Shown here piece by piece: positions 1 through 11,405 of a DNA stretch of 64,000 nucleotides; position 1 is the stretch's first letter, and each line of letters opens with the position of its first letter. The notes beneath the pieces are model-generated. The model was not told where the DNA came from. It saw nothing but the letters and a program-made list of their open reading frames with translations, and did not search any database. Source of the DNA: Corynespora cassiicola (taxonomy: Eukaryota; Ascomycota; Dothideomycetes; Pleosporales; Corynesporascaceae); contig JAEUWY010000001.1 in the NCBI GenBank assembly GCA_022059125.1, positions 1,302,001 through 1,366,000 on the forward strand, read 5' to 3'. The position numbers were made by a program, and so were the translations under genes.

Positions 1-147
1 GTTGTTGCGTCGGTGGTGCGGGTGGTGAGGGTGGTGCGAGAGGTGTTGGGCGGGCGACTGGGCGGGAGACTTGGCCGCCAGCGCGGGCGACAGGTTGCGG
101 CCGCTCCCCAGCACGCGGCCGCCGCCCAGGGACCTGCCCGAGGTCAT
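1..147 (-). CDS. N-terminus of an unidentified protein, cut by the window edge
   Basis: An open frame runs from an ATG at 147 on the minus strand to the window edge without a stop (49 codons). The visible N-terminus is rich in Gly, Ser, Pro, Ala and His (GRVLGSG near residue 10, then Pro/Ala and His/Pro runs), a low-complexity style common at the start of large fungal trafficking or scaffold proteins. It is divergent from the siroheme synthase gene, sharing its upstream region. I do not recognise the family; the rest lies outside the window. The frame is GC-rich, so a chance open frame is possible. Confidence 0.4.
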   Translation of the reverse strand, partial: MTSGRSLGGGRVLGSGRNLSPALAAKSPAQSPAQHLSHHPHHPHHRRNN

Positions 148-571
148 GATTGCAGATGTGGTGGGAGGGCGATGGGCGTGAGGCGGAGGCGGAGCGAGAT
201 GCGTGGGTCCCTGGAAGCGTTAAATCGTCGGACCAGGGCCGCGCTAGGGCCGGCCACCGTGCCAGGAGGAGCCCAGGCGTCCAAGGTAGGCGTGGGAGCA
301 GTGCGACGGGGCAGGGCCGGGCAGGGCTCACGACGCCGAGGGCGGGCGTGTCTCCGGCCTGGCATCTTACATGGCATCCATCGAGGCAGCTCGAGGCAGC
401 CAGGCGGCCAGTCAGCCAGGCGGCCAGGTCTGCCTTGCCAGGTGCGTTATCGATAGCCAGGGCGGACACCCTGCCTGTCAATCGTGGCGGGACTCTTGGC
501 GTGCTTTTTGGTTGAAACAAGTCCGCGCAGCATGCCCGCCCCTCCGCCCTCTCTCCACCATTGTTTCCGCC
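148..571. promoter_or_regulatory. GC-rich divergent intergenic region
   Basis: About 420 bases between the partial minus-strand gene and MET8. It is GC-rich, with short direct repeats such as tandem gaggcagct around 382-400 and several ccaggcggcca-like blocks at 400-430. Open frames here overlap on both strands and look like by-products of composition. I see no clear TATA box. Confidence 0.35.
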
Positions 572-1437
572 ATGAAGGGCCCGTATCCTGAGATCCAAGG
601 GGGCGGCTCGCTGATTCTGGCCTGGCAGGTCCGGAATAAGCGGGTCCTGGTTGTCGGCGGCGGCGAGGTGAGTCTTTCTGCTCTGCTGCCCTGCGGCGTC
701 CCCCCGCCAAAAATGTATTGACCATTGACCAAAGAATATAGGTCGCCGCTGGCCGCATCGTCAACGTCCTCAATGCCGACGCCAAGGTCACCGTCGTGTC
801 CCCCCGCGATGGCCTCAATGACGAGGTCGCCTACCGCATAGAGCAGAAGCAGGTCGACTATGTGGACCGCAAGTTTGAGCCCTCGGATCTCGATGGCGTC
901 GACATGGTCCTGACCGCCGTCGACGACCCCGAGGCCTCGTCGCAAGTCTACAAGCTGTGCCAGGAGAAACGCATCCCCGCAAACATCGCAGACGTGCCGC
1001 CAGAGTGCGACTTTTACTTTGGCAGCGTCCACCGCGATGGCCCGCTGCAGATCATGGTCAGCACAAACGGCAATGGCCCCAAGCTGGCCAACATTGTCCG
1101 CCGCCAGATTGCTGGCTTTTTGCCTAGCAACATTGGTGCGGCCGTCCAGAGGGTGGGCATACTGAGGAAGAAGCTCCGCAAAGTAGCTCCGAATCAGGAC
1201 GAGGGCCCCAAGAGAATGCAATGGTGAGTGCGCATTGTCCGACTTCGGGCATGGTGAACTGACCATCAAAGGATGTCCAAGGTCTGCGAACAATGGACCC
1301 TCAACGAGCTGTGCGACATGACAGAAGAAGACATGGAGGTACTCCTCGGCTTCTACAAGCCAGGCGACGTCCCCAGCCTTGCGGAGGTCCGACTTCGCGA
1401 AGACGATGGCGCATACGACGGTCCCTTTTTGATATAG
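572..1437 (+). CDS. MET8: Siroheme synthase (precorrin-2 dehydrogenase / sirohydrochlorin ferrochelatase)
   Basis: Bifunctional enzyme of siroheme synthesis: NAD-dependent oxidation of precorrin-2 and iron insertion, supplying the cofactor of sulfite (and nitrite) reductase in sulfate assimilation. Exons 572-667, 742-1223 and 1272-1437 give 247 aa, close to the size of yeast Met8p. The N-terminus has the Rossmann start VLVVGGGEVAAGR, followed by VTVVSP and the conserved NIADVPPECDFYFGS region and NGNGPKLANIVRRQI, the signature of this family. Both introns are GT-AG (74 and 48 nt). The start is the first ATG in frame with the Rossmann segment. Family assignment is firm; exact exon ends are by eye but the frame closes. 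Confidence 0.93.
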
Positions 1438-1739
1438 ACGTTACGTATTCATGGCTGGAGTCTGGGTGCACACAAGGATTGGGATCTAGAGGGTTGCATA
1501 GCATTGGAGAATTTGTACAAGGCCAAGTCAAGTCAGCGCTCATTCATCGCAATTCAATACGCTTGTATCCTGAATTCCATGTCGTCAGAGCTCCTGTACC
1601 CTACCGTCGGCCAAAATCAGCGCCGACGTGGTCCAAGCTCCAGTTAGTCTCGTCTGTTGCTATACTGCTCGCCCTTTGCCTTTACTGTCGCAGCACTTGT
1701 TCATTACCTTTCAAGCAGCTCTTGCTGCCAGCAAGAAAA
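1438..1739. promoter_or_regulatory. Intergenic promoter of the METTL16-type gene
   Basis: About 300 bases downstream of MET8 holding its terminator and the promoter/5' leader of the next gene. Pyrimidine-rich stretches precede the ATG at 1740. No other gene is seen. Confidence 0.3.
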
Positions 1740-3190
1740 ATGGACCATCTCGCCGAAGCTCAAGCCTACACCAGATCCAACCTCGAGAGCTTGGCCCAGA
1801 ACGATGCCGAGTTCAAGAAATTGTGGGACAGCGGAAAAGGCCATCTGAACTTCCAGGATCCAGAGGTTGTTCAGACTGTCACTAAAGCGAGTCTAAGAGT
1901 TGAGTTTGGGCTGAAGCTCGAGGTGCCCCCAAATCGGCTTTGCCCGCCCGTCCCCAATCGCTGGAATTATGTCGCCTGGATTCATCGACTTCTCGACAGC
2001 ACTGCCACAGGCTATACCGAAGGATACGATCCCGATCGCAAGGTAGTCGGCTTGGACATTGGAACCGGTGCCTCGGCCATTTATACTTTGCTCTGCCTCC
2101 GGTCGCGCCCAAATTGGACCATGTGTGCCACCGACATTGACAAGGAGAGCTTCGATTCTGCTGCGCGCAACATCGCCCTCAATAACATGATGACGCGAGT
2201 GAGGCTGCTACAGACTACTCATCTCAGTCCCCTCATCCCCATGCAGGCTTTCGCCGTTGACAAGATTGACTTTGTCATGTGCAACCCCCCATTCTTCACT
2301 GGCGAAAGCGAAATGATGTCGAGTATGAGCGGCGAATTCAAGAACCGGAAGCCGCATGCCATATGCACGGGCTCTCCCAACGAGATGGTATATCCTGGAG
2401 GGGACTCTGCATTTGTGGCACGCATTGTAAATGAGAGTTTGGTGCTCAAAGACAAGGTTACTTGGTACTCGAGCCTGTTCGGCAAGATGTCAGGCGCCAA
2501 ATCCACCATCGACATGCTTCGCCATCACGGCATCGACAATTATGCCGTCGGATCTATTGATGTGGGACAAACGACGCGATGGATAGTGGCCTGGAGCTTT
2601 GGAGACTTCCGTCCCGACAATGTATGTAAATTTTGCATTGCCCAAGTGCCGGAATACTGCCATTCGAGCACAGCATTCAAGTCCAATATCCTTCCCCCCC
2701 TTGACACGAAGACAGTGATTCTGCGGAAGGTGAAGAGCTGACAAGTCAGAACATTGTCCGCATCGAGAGAATCGCCGACAAATATCTCGCCTTCCCCACT
2801 GGGTACGTGGTCAAGGTTCCAGTGGGAAACAATATCTCGACCGTCACATCCGCCATCAACGACAAGTTTTCTTCCCTTGACATGAAATGGAACTGGAATG
2901 AACCAAAGCGGGTCGGTGTAGGCGAGGCAACCCAAGGCGTGTGGCAGCGCTGGTACCGACGCGAGCGGGAGCGGAAGAAGCGAGAACTAGAGGCTCAAGA
3001 TCTCACTGAGAACCTCATGATTGAGAATGAGACGGTTGCCATTGCTTTCAGGATCAAGGTGTCCGCAGATCCTGTAGCTGAGGGGATCGAGATTCAGTGG
3101 TTACGGGGCAAAGACCGGAAACTTTGGGAGAGCCTCTATGGAATGGTTGCAAAAGTCTTCCAAAAGCCCACCCAGTCAGGTGAAGAGTGA
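1740..3190 (+). CDS. METTL16-type RNA N6-adenosine methyltransferase
   Basis: Exons 1740-2621 and 2750-3190 give 440 aa. The Methyltransf_10 (METTL16/RlmF) fold is visible: SAM-binding VVGLDIGTGASAIY around residue 105, an acidic loop (CATDIDKES), and the catalytic NPPF tetrad at residues 182-185 in FVMCNPPFF. Human METTL16 methylates adenosine in U6 snRNA and MAT2A hairpins; U6 modification is the conserved role and is inferred here. The C-terminal exon is rich in Arg/Lys/Glu (RWYRRERERKKRE), plausibly for RNA binding. The upstream reading frame is open but the ATG at 1740 begins the conserved N-terminus. The gene is codirectional with MET8, 300 bases downstream. Confidence 0.88.
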
Positions 3191-3625
3191 GGCATAGACC
3201 ATGTGGCGTGATGGGTCTCAGGTTGTATTCCTCCAAATTCCAATCAAGCCTTGACAATGTTCAACGATTCGCTTACGCCAGACATGCAGTTCACTATCGA
3301 CTCAAACTTCCACGGGATATCCTAGACATGACTGTCGAGCCTTGAATATAAGAAAAGACAATTGCTGAATTGCCTCACATCGAAATTCTCGGTGGTTGAA
3401 ACATGTTTACATTCGCCTACACCTGCTAGGCTACTTGTTGATACAACATCCGCATCATGGTTCGTAGCATGGCTCGAGAACCGCAATTCTTGCTAGACAT
3501 GTCGCCATCATAATACACAGTCGGATATCTCGAATAGATACAAAATTCAAGGTCAAACCCCGATGGAGCCATTCGAGAAACTCGCCTTTCATTAAGATCT
3601 TGCATTCAATCCAATCATAGTAATA
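3191..3625. other. Gene-free spacer
   Basis: AT-richer 435-base stretch between the METTL16-type gene and the next plus-strand ORF. It presumably holds the 3' UTR of the former and the promoter of the latter. I see no RNA gene or repeat. Confidence 0.3.
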
Positions 3626-5026
3626 ATGCTTCGGACATCACATATCTTGTCACTGACAGAGCATTCCCGCATCCCCGCCATATATTCTATCCTACTTCAC
3701 CTCTCCCATTCCCACCACGCTCTATTTACCCTCCCTCAAACCCACCATCATGCCTCCCCAAGCACTTACGGAAATACATCCACACCTCCCACCACCAATA
3801 CCCACAGAGCCATGGTAACAACCCGCACCCAATCCTACACCCCTCCCCCCCACCCCCAAGACCCCCTAACCCACCGCCTAACAACCTACGCTCTCCACCT
3901 CTCCACCTCCACCTTCGCCCCCCTACTCCATTCCCTCATAAACCACTCCCTCCCCCGCCATGCCCCACACCCGCTCTTCCAACCCCAAAACCGCGCCCAC
4001 CTGCTCCGAGAATCCCTCTTGATCCTGTGCTCCACATCCCCCGTCGTGCATGCCGCCGTCGCCGGGACACTCACAGCCCAGCTGTTGACACGCACGCCCA
4101 CGCCCGCAGACCTGGCGCTGCGGCAAGACTACGCAGTGCTGCAGGAGCGCGCGGCGGCGGGCCAGCCGTGCATCTACGTGAATATGCTTACAGATGAAAG
4201 GGGTTGTGCGCCGAGTCCGGAGGACATGCTGGTCCTCGCCGAAGCGCTGGCGAGGTACACGGCGCCGGCCACGACTGCGGATGAGGGGTTGGTGGAGCGC
4301 GTTGATGCTCTGGGACCGCCGCCGCCGCCGCTGCCGCCGTCTGCTGGACGCGGACATGACGGGAGGAGGGTGGGGAAGTACCTCCTCACAGCGCGCGGAT
4401 CCACAAGTCATGCGTCTTGTAGCCGCGTCTCCGCCGTGCGGTCCCTCATCTCGGGGATACGCGCGCGCTTTGCCTCGCTGCCGGCGTCGCAGCGGAGCGT
4501 GCCGTTGGCGCATCCGCCGGCGGAGGCTGGATACACGGCGTGTGCGCCGACGCGCATACTGCAGCATCGGGCGAGGCAGTCGAGTAATCCGGTCATGAAT
4601 CTTGTCGAGGATATGTGTGCTGTGCTGTACTCCCACCCCAGCCATGCCCTCCGCAGAAGATACACGATGCACGCACACATCCTGCTCCTCCTCACTCGCC
4701 CCCCGCCCCAAGCCAGCCTTGCGGAGATCCTGGTCTCGACACTGATGGGTGTATGGACAGAGGACGGCGGGGGGTTCAATGCGTATGCCGCGGGACGGAG
4801 CGTGGAGAGTGCTGCTAGAGTGAGTGCGGAGCGGTGGGAAAAATATGCCGTGTGGGCGGATGCGGAGATGGGGGTTCGGGAGCGGATGCGTGAGCAAAGG
4901 AGCAGGGGTTTGGGATTAGAGATAGGAGAGTGGGATGAGGGGTGGGAGAAGGCCTGGTGGGAGGCGGTGGGAGGGAGTGAGGAGGAATTTGGTTGTGATG
5001 AGGAGGAAAATGGGGAGATAGATTGA
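3626..5026 (+). CDS. Hypothetical protein, Pro-rich N-terminus
   Basis: Single-exon open frame of 466 aa from 3626; a second in-frame ATG at 3812 would give 404 aa and lies just before the better-composed part, so I consider it at least as likely. The N-terminal 90 residues are His/Pro/Thr/Ser-rich. The middle has helical, Leu/Ala-rich segments and a poly-Pro stretch near residue 230; the C-terminus is Trp- and Glu-rich and strongly acidic (EEEFGCDEEENGEID). No catalytic motif or membrane segment is visible. A small undetected intron near 4350-4430 is possible because the composition changes there. I do not recognise the family. It converges with the glutaminyl-tRNA synthetase gene. Confidence 0.6.
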   Translation: MLRTSHILSLTEHSRIPAIYSILLHLSHSHHALFTLPQTHHHASPSTYGNTSTPPTTNTHRAMVTTRTQSYTPPPHPQDPLTHRLTTYALHLSTSTFAPLLHSLINHSLPRHAPHPLFQPQNRAHLLRESLLILCSTSPVVHAAVAGTLTAQLLTRTPTPADLALRQDYAVLQERAAAGQPCIYVNMLTDERGCAPSPEDMLVLAEALARYTAPATTADEGLVERVDALGPPPPPLPPSAGRGHDGRRVGKYLLTARGSTSHASCSRVSAVRSLISGIRARFASLPASQRSVPLAHPPAEAGYTACAPTRILQHRARQSSNPVMNLVEDMCAVLYSHPSHALRRRYTMHAHILLLLTRPPPQASLAEILVSTLMGVWTEDGGGFNAYAAGRSVESAARVSAERWEKYAVWADAEMGVRERMREQRSRGLGLEIGEWDEGWEKAWWEAVGGSEEEFGCDEEENGEID

Positions 5027-5192
5027 GGGGCTATGAAAGCCAGTGTTGCTTATCGACGTAGATTGAACCGACCGTGTAGCTGAGCCTTGGGGAATTGTCT
5101 ATATTTTCTATGCACACTGGTTCTGATATCATCTCCTGTCCGTCCTGGTACTAACCCAAACGCCTTTCGCCAACCCTTTTTTTCATTCTAGC

Positions 5193-7197
5193 TTATTTCG
5201 CCTTGTCCTCTCTCAGAGTGACGATCTGGTTGAGGACAATCTTGTCGGGCGTCGAATCCACATCGACACAAAAGTAGGCCGTGCGCAGCGCCTGGAACCG
5301 GACGAGATTATCCGAAGAGTCGCTAGGGTTGAGCTCGCGCTCGTTGATCAACTTGTTGATGCCCTGCTCAACCACAGCCTTGTCGAAGAGGACTTCGGAG
5401 TTGGCATTGAGGTCGTCGGCGTAACCGCCCGTCTTCCAGTCGAGAGCGTTGGGCGAATCAGACTTGAACAGTGTGTTGTACTGACGGGCTGTGACAGGGA
5501 CGGCAGTGGCCACGTCAACCCACTGAATAAAAGTCTTTGGCTTCTCGTCCGGAGCCTTGACGGCCTTGATCTCGGTCACGTTGCCATTCTCGTCCTTGGA
5601 GTAGGACGTGGCGCGGATCGGGAAGGGCACATTGTAGAGACCGACGGCCTTGTTGGGTGCGAGACGGAAGTATTCGGGGCTATCCTCTTCCCTGAAATCG
5701 GTACGGTCAATGTAGACTTCTTTGCCAACCTTGACCTTACGCTCTCCAGGAATGGTTCCTTTGGGATCGTAGGGCACGGTGAGCTCTTGCTCGTCCTCGG
5801 CGGCGAAGTCCTCAATTACAACCTTGATTGGGTCAAGGACCAACATTTGACGAGGAACAGTGCGCTCGAGGTGCTTTCGGATCGAAGCCTCGAGACGCGG
5901 TGGCTGAATCTCGGTAAGAGCGTCAGTCACACCGAGCTCCTCGACAAAGTTGAGCAAAGCCTTTGACGGGATGCCGCGGCGGCGAAGAGCGACCAGAGTA
6001 TAGAGGCGAGGGTCGTCCCATCCACGGACTGCAGGAGGAATGGTCTTCTTCTCCACTGTTCCGTCCTCGTTCTTCTTCTCTACCGTGGCTCCCTCGACGA
6101 GCATGAGGATTCGGCGCTTGGAAAGGATCGTACCGCCAACGTTGAGACGGCCATACCTATAGCGGTCAGTTTTGTTTGTAAAAAAAGCAAAAACTCATCA
6201 CGCGTACTCCCTCTGCATAGGTCCCTTCTCATCACTTCCCGGGATCTTCATGTCCAGCTGCTCAAGGAGCCAGTCATATGACACACGCGACTGCTGGAAC
6301 TCGGTGGTGCACATGGAGTGGGTGATTCCCTCGAGAGCATCGCAGATGCAGTGTGTGAAGTCGTAGGTTGGGTAGATTCTCCACTTGTCTCCGGTCCTGT
6401 GGTGGTGGTTCTTCTCGACGACACGGTAGGCGGGCAGATCCCACATCTGAGGGTTGCCCTCGGTGGGGTCCGTGAGCTTCTGCTTCATGCGCAAGTAGGC
6501 CTCTCCGGCCTTGTATTTGCCATCGCGCATGGCCCGGAACTCGGTGATGGACTCTTCGATGGGTCGCGTGCGGTGCTCGCAGGCATAGCGAGCGCCACGG
6601 TTGTCGGGGCCACCACGCTGGCGGTTGACCTCCTCTCCTTTTGAGCTGTTAGAAGTACCGAGGGAATTGGGTTTGGGGTGACGTGCTTGAACAGTGGCAG
6701 ACGTAGGCACCGTCCTTGCGGATCAGCTCCTCGGCCAGCTCATACAGGCGATCAAAGTTGTCGCTACTGTAGGTAATCTTCCACGGCTCGAAACCCAACC
6801 ACTTGATGATGTCTAGAATGCTGGTAAAGTATTTTTCTTCCTCCTTCTCGGGGTTGGTGTCGTCGTATCGCAGGTAGCATACGCCCTTGTGGTGCTTGGC
6901 GAAGCCGAAATTGACAGCAATTGCCTTGCAGTGGCCAATGTGCAGGTAGCCATTGGGCTCGGGCGGGAATCGCGAGCGGACCTCAGAGACTGGCTTCTGG
7001 TCATAGACGCGCTTCAGCCAGCCTTCGGAGAAGATGCTCACGGGCCCAGCAGCAGCCTTTGCGGGCTCCTTGGGCCGGAGGGCATGCTCGGCCTTTTTCG
7101 CTTTGGCAGCAGCCTTCTTTGCGGCTTTCTCGAGGGCGCGCTTGGAGGGGCCCTTCTCCTCCGCGGGCGCGGCGGCGGGAGGTGCTGGATCAGCCAT
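5193..7197 (-). CDS. GLN4: Glutaminyl-tRNA synthetase, cytosolic
   Basis: Class I aminoacyl-tRNA synthetase charging tRNA-Gln. Exons (minus) 7197-6687, 6637-6202 and 6156-5193 give 636 aa. A Lys/Ala-rich N-terminal extension (residues 15-50) is followed by [15 protein letters not shown] carrying the HIGH motif, the YDDTNPEKE loop, [15 protein letters not shown], and the KMSKS equivalent LSKRR; the C-terminal part is the two beta-barrel anticodon-binding domain. It lacks the long N-terminal domain of yeast Gln4p, as is usual in filamentous fungi. The first intron (6638-6686, 49 nt) only fits the frame as a GC-AG intron with a good CTAAC branch point; the second (6157-6201) is GT-AG. The start ATG at 7197 begins MADPAPP. 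Confidence 0.93.
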
Positions 7198-9007
7198 TAT
7201 CTTTGTGGCGTGTTAGCAGATTGCTGTGATGGCGGGGATGTGGTGGGGTGGGGCCGAAGCAATGGGCAAAGTCGAGCTCGTAAACAAAGTCATGCGGTCT
7301 AGAAATGGAAGGGTGCTCACCTGCAGCAGCGCCAGAGGATTTTTCGCTCTCTTGAATTTGCCCTTGTTGGTGTTGTGCAGCTTGACGGCGAGAGTTTGGT
7401 GGGGGGGGCTCTGCCTGCCCGCGTCTCGCGTTTGAGTCATGGGCGGCGGCGCCACATCCGCACGAGCCACAACCGACCCCTGTGGCGGCCTATTGCTCCC
7501 CCTTCGACGCCCTTCTACGTTGGCTGTCCACAGCGCCAGAAGGCGTGTCAATTGCCTGTCGGCCCCAGCCAATGTCATACCAGACATCATCTCTTCCGGG
7601 AACCAAGCTTTTTGCGCCGCCCGAGGATCCGCCACTGGATCCGCCACCACGACACCAACCACGCGCTACTCCTACCCCTACCATACCAGGTTCAACAATC
7701 TGCACTCGAAATGCTTTTGCAACTTTGATGCTCAGCCAGCCTGAGATCAATAGCCTGTGGTAAAGTCTTTTTTTTGTTCTTTCCATCTTCATGTACTACC
7801 ATGGATGTCGCCATCTGCAGAGTACCACCCCCGTGCCCTGGCCATATGCTGTGTAATGGAAGATGCATGCAGATTCTCGGCAGTCATTAAAGCAAACGGA
7901 ACCATTCAGTACTGTATTTTTGTGCAAAGAGCTGGGGTTTTGGGGCTACCGGATCCAATGCATGGCATGGCATGAATCTCAGATGGAAAGGACCCATGGT
8001 CGCCGATACAACGCCCCTAAAAGACCTGGCCATTGGTGCTTGGCTTGTCCTGATATTCTCATTTCCAATTTCTGAAGTCATCAAGCAGAAATCTGATATA
8101 GGTAGGGGCTTCATATGAATCATTTGAGGTGCGCTTTTCTTTACCCTCAGTCCGGAGTACTTTGAAGATGTAGACCGCAGTGCGCCTTCCAGCTCGTACT
8201 TATACTCCATTTCTGGACTTTAGCGTTAAAAACTTCCCATAAAGACCCATGCTTTGCTTCCTGTTCGTTGCAGTTATCTGCTCCCCGCTTAAAGCTGCTG
8301 ACCCTTGCTTACACAACACGACGGGGGAAAGGAATGTGCGGCACCTTACCCGTAACATGGAGAGCCTCATTCCTGGCTGCCAATGACACATCATGAAATT
8401 GCTCGACTGCAGCTGAGCCTCGGATATATGCTGGTTAGGTCGCGGTCGATGCATTGGAGCTTAGTTCCTTCGAGTTCGATGTCATCCTGTTCTTCTGCTG
8501 ACGGTCTATGGCAGAGCTGACAAGTGCAATTAAATGGGACTCTTCAGGCCATCATTTCAAAAGAGGCGATAGCTTCTAGCGCCGGTTGGCTGGTCGCCCA
8601 GTGTTTCGGTAAAGCAAAAATTCCCCAATACGCATACGCGCAGCCGCCCTCTTCTCCAATCGCACCCGGGGTAGGGCGCCTCACCCCGCCGCTGAAATCG
8701 CAGCACAAATTATATAATGCAATGCGCCACAAAGGGATACATGGAACGTCTCCGCATCGAGTCTGCCTTGTTTTTGCTCATGAGCGCACATATACTGAGC
8801 GAGCGCACACGGAAGCTGGACAGCGCCGCCGGTGGCGACGGTGAGCACACTTCAGTAATCAACAATCCAACTTCGCCTTCACTGTCTCTCGGCATCTTGC
8901 ATGTCGATTTTGCATCGTTGGAGTGGCACCAACCGAACCTTTGAAATACAGCGTCGCATCAGTCACACCGCACAGCACAACGTTCATGGGTGCAGCGGCC
9001 TTTTGCC
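7198..9007. other. 1.8-kb gene-free interval
   Basis: Upstream of GLN4 (minus) and of the regulator-like gene (plus), so it holds both promoters. Short overlapping open frames on both strands have no conserved motif, and many start at non-ATG codons. A TATATAA-like stretch occurs near 8709-8717. I cannot support a gene here. Confidence 0.4.
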
Positions 9008-11043
9008 ATGGACCGCGAATATGAGTTTTTCGTCACTACCGAGGAGCCACATCATCTTGAGGGACAAGAACGGGGGCTTATCAGACGTTTGGTTATGAAG
9101 AACTTTTTCGAAAATAAATGGTCAAGCCCCGCGAAACCCGCCTCGGAAACCAGCTCAGCATCCACCGTCCAAGCCAGGACCAGGCTCAAGTCCAGATTCA
9201 GACTGCCAAAATCTGACCAAAGCAAGAGCCATTCAAAAAAGGCTTCCAGGTCCAAGGCTCGTTGCGCTTCCAAGGAAGACCATGTGGGTAGTAAAAAAAG
9301 ACCCAAGGGCGAGCAACAACCCTCAGACTCGTCAGAGACCTCGACATCTCCCGACAGCCAAGCCTCCAACCAACTAGTCTTGCCAATAGCCAGATACGAA
9401 ATTCATGGTACCAAATCTTTTGTAGCAAACGGTTTCGTGATACGATTCAATCCGGGCGCATATCGCTTAGATCCGTTCGACGTGCTCCCGTTGCCGGGTT
9501 CACCAGAGCTCGACACTTTACTCAGGCTATGTAGGTACCCGTGTTTGTACCCAGATGACACCACTTTCTGGTAGATGATAGCCACACGGTCAGCTAACAG
9601 GTACTTTAGACAAAACTGGCACGCATATCAATTCTATAGCTGCCAACCCTGACAACACGTGGTGGCCTTTTATCAGAGATGACGTAGGGCTCTTGCATGC
9701 GACGCTAGCCACTTGGGCTCTGTTCGGAAAGTTGTTTTGCAACATGAAAGAAATGAGGGTCGAGAAAATCAAACACAAAACTGAGGCTATCAGGGATATC
9801 CGCACCAAAATCGACGGTCCAGATGGGATTTCAGATCAACTCATCGGTATAGTGATGATCCTGGGTCACTTTGAAGTAAAGAATCCCGCTGTTCCAACAC
9901 AGGATTGGGCTCATATGCGACAGAATCTCATTGGCGAATACGAAGCCGCCCAGGTACATATTGGGGCCCTGAAAAGCATGGTGACTGCTCGTGGAGGCTT
10001 GCACGCTTTCAGCCACAACCCTGGGCTACAAAAGGGGATAACATTGTATGAAGATGCAAGTTGTATCGTCCTCAGTTCTCTGACTGCCCTGCAGGCTTGA
10101 CTTCCATGCGGCAACTGTCTTCCGAACACCGCCCTGCTTTCCTCGCATTCATCCCGACGTTGATACTCTTGACCACGTTGGGCTTATCTTCCAGAATGAT
10201 TTAGAAACTGAGGCTGCTGCAACGTCATCGCTAACGTCGCTTTTCTGTCTCTCTCAAGCCAGTGTCGACTGCTTCAACATCTTCCATCTTTTACATCGCC
10301 TTGCCACCGCCGTCTCGCCGCGATGGATACACACAGTGGACAAGGTTCTTCTCAGCAACCTTGTTTATATCCTCGAGCACATGGTGCTCTCTATCTCCGA
10401 CTGCTCTGGCAATTTTATTTCCTTCGACCTAGGACCTGCGGATGGAAAAGATCATGCCTACTCAATGCGAGCCATAGCAGCAGATTCTGCAAGCATTACC
10501 GAAGCCATCCTGGCTGCGGTCCAAATTTTTGTTTATGCGGCTCTACGCAGGATGCCTCTCCAAACCAAGATATTCAACGTGCTCCTCGACCGACTCTGCA
10601 CAGCCTTGAATCGACCCAACATTTCAATCATATGTTGTTGGTCGTCGCAAAAGAACCTCAACACGCTTCTGTGGGTTATTGTGACTGCTGTTTCGGTTGC
10701 TTCTGTTTCATCTAGTTCTGAATGGTTGCTCCTCACTTTGGTAGAAGTCATTCAAGAGATGGGCATCTCAGACAAGAGTGAACTGGAAGAGAGCTTGCGA
10801 AAAATAGCATGGGCAGATGTTCTCTTCGCGGAGGCGGTCGATGAGATTTGGGACAGGAACTGTGAATATCAAGGCACGATGACGCAGGACGCTCATGACA
10901 CTGTAGTCACCAGTGATGGAGGAGGCAATATAACCATTGGTGGGAGGTCGCTGGCTGATGGCGATATAGAATGCTTCAACAACCCCATCGTATTTGAGAC
11001 TGTGAGCTGGAAGATGAGCAAGTTGCCCGCAGGTATGGTGTAG
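9008..11043 (+). CDS. Fungal transcription-factor-domain protein (Fungal_trans_2 / 'tachykinin family' type)
   Basis: Exons 9008-9530, 9601-10045 and 10095-11043 give 638 aa. The N-terminus (FVTTEEPHHLEGQERGLIRR... then a Lys/Ser-rich basic segment at residues 40-120) matches the type of fungal proteins that start with a short conserved peptide and a basic stretch but have no Zn2Cys6 cluster. The middle and C-terminal parts are the helical regulatory domain: WWPFIRDDVGLLHATLATWAL, a GGLHAFSHNPGLQ turn, then TVFRTPPCFP and WADVLFAE. Probably a nuclear regulator; DNA binding is not shown. The second intron (49 nt, GTATGA...CTGAC...CAG) is needed to rejoin the frame. The acceptor of intron 1 could also be 9609. 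Confidence 0.75.
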
Positions 11044-11405
11044 GACAACTGTATGCAGGGCCCAAGGTTGTGATGCGGGGATGACTAGGTACCCATATGT
11101 GGGCCAGCAGGTGCCTAAGGATCGAGTTATGGGGACAATATGTCAATGTTGAGATGTGGAATGTGATGAAGATGCCTGACTTAGTTCTGTACAGACTTAG
11201 TTCTGTACAGACTAATACTATCTTGTCCTATGGATCGAAACGTGTCAAGACGGAGCGGTGATATCGGCTAGCCGCTTCCAAGCTTGCTAGTGAATCAGCG
11301 TCCGTGCATGGAGACCGGATAAACGTGAAGCCGGCGGATGGCAAAGGGTGGCAGCATTATATTTCCTTTCTGACGTCCAGCTGCATTCGACTTTCAACCG
11401 CCAAA
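11044..11405. promoter_or_regulatory. SPF1 promoter region
   Basis: About 360 bases between two codirectional genes. It contains the 16-bp tandem duplication and, close to the SPF1 ATG, a pyrimidine-rich leader. No further element is clear. Confidence 0.3.
11178..11209. repeat. Perfect 16-bp tandem duplication
   Basis: The unit gacttagttctgtaca occurs twice head-to-tail (11178-11193, 11194-11209) in the spacer between the regulator-like gene and SPF1, and a third copy starts (gacta). No function is evident. Confidence 0.8.

Noticed and set aside
7439..7744. 101-aa open frame upstream of GLN4
   Set aside because: Overlaps three other open frames on both strands, no conserved residues, in a promoter region.
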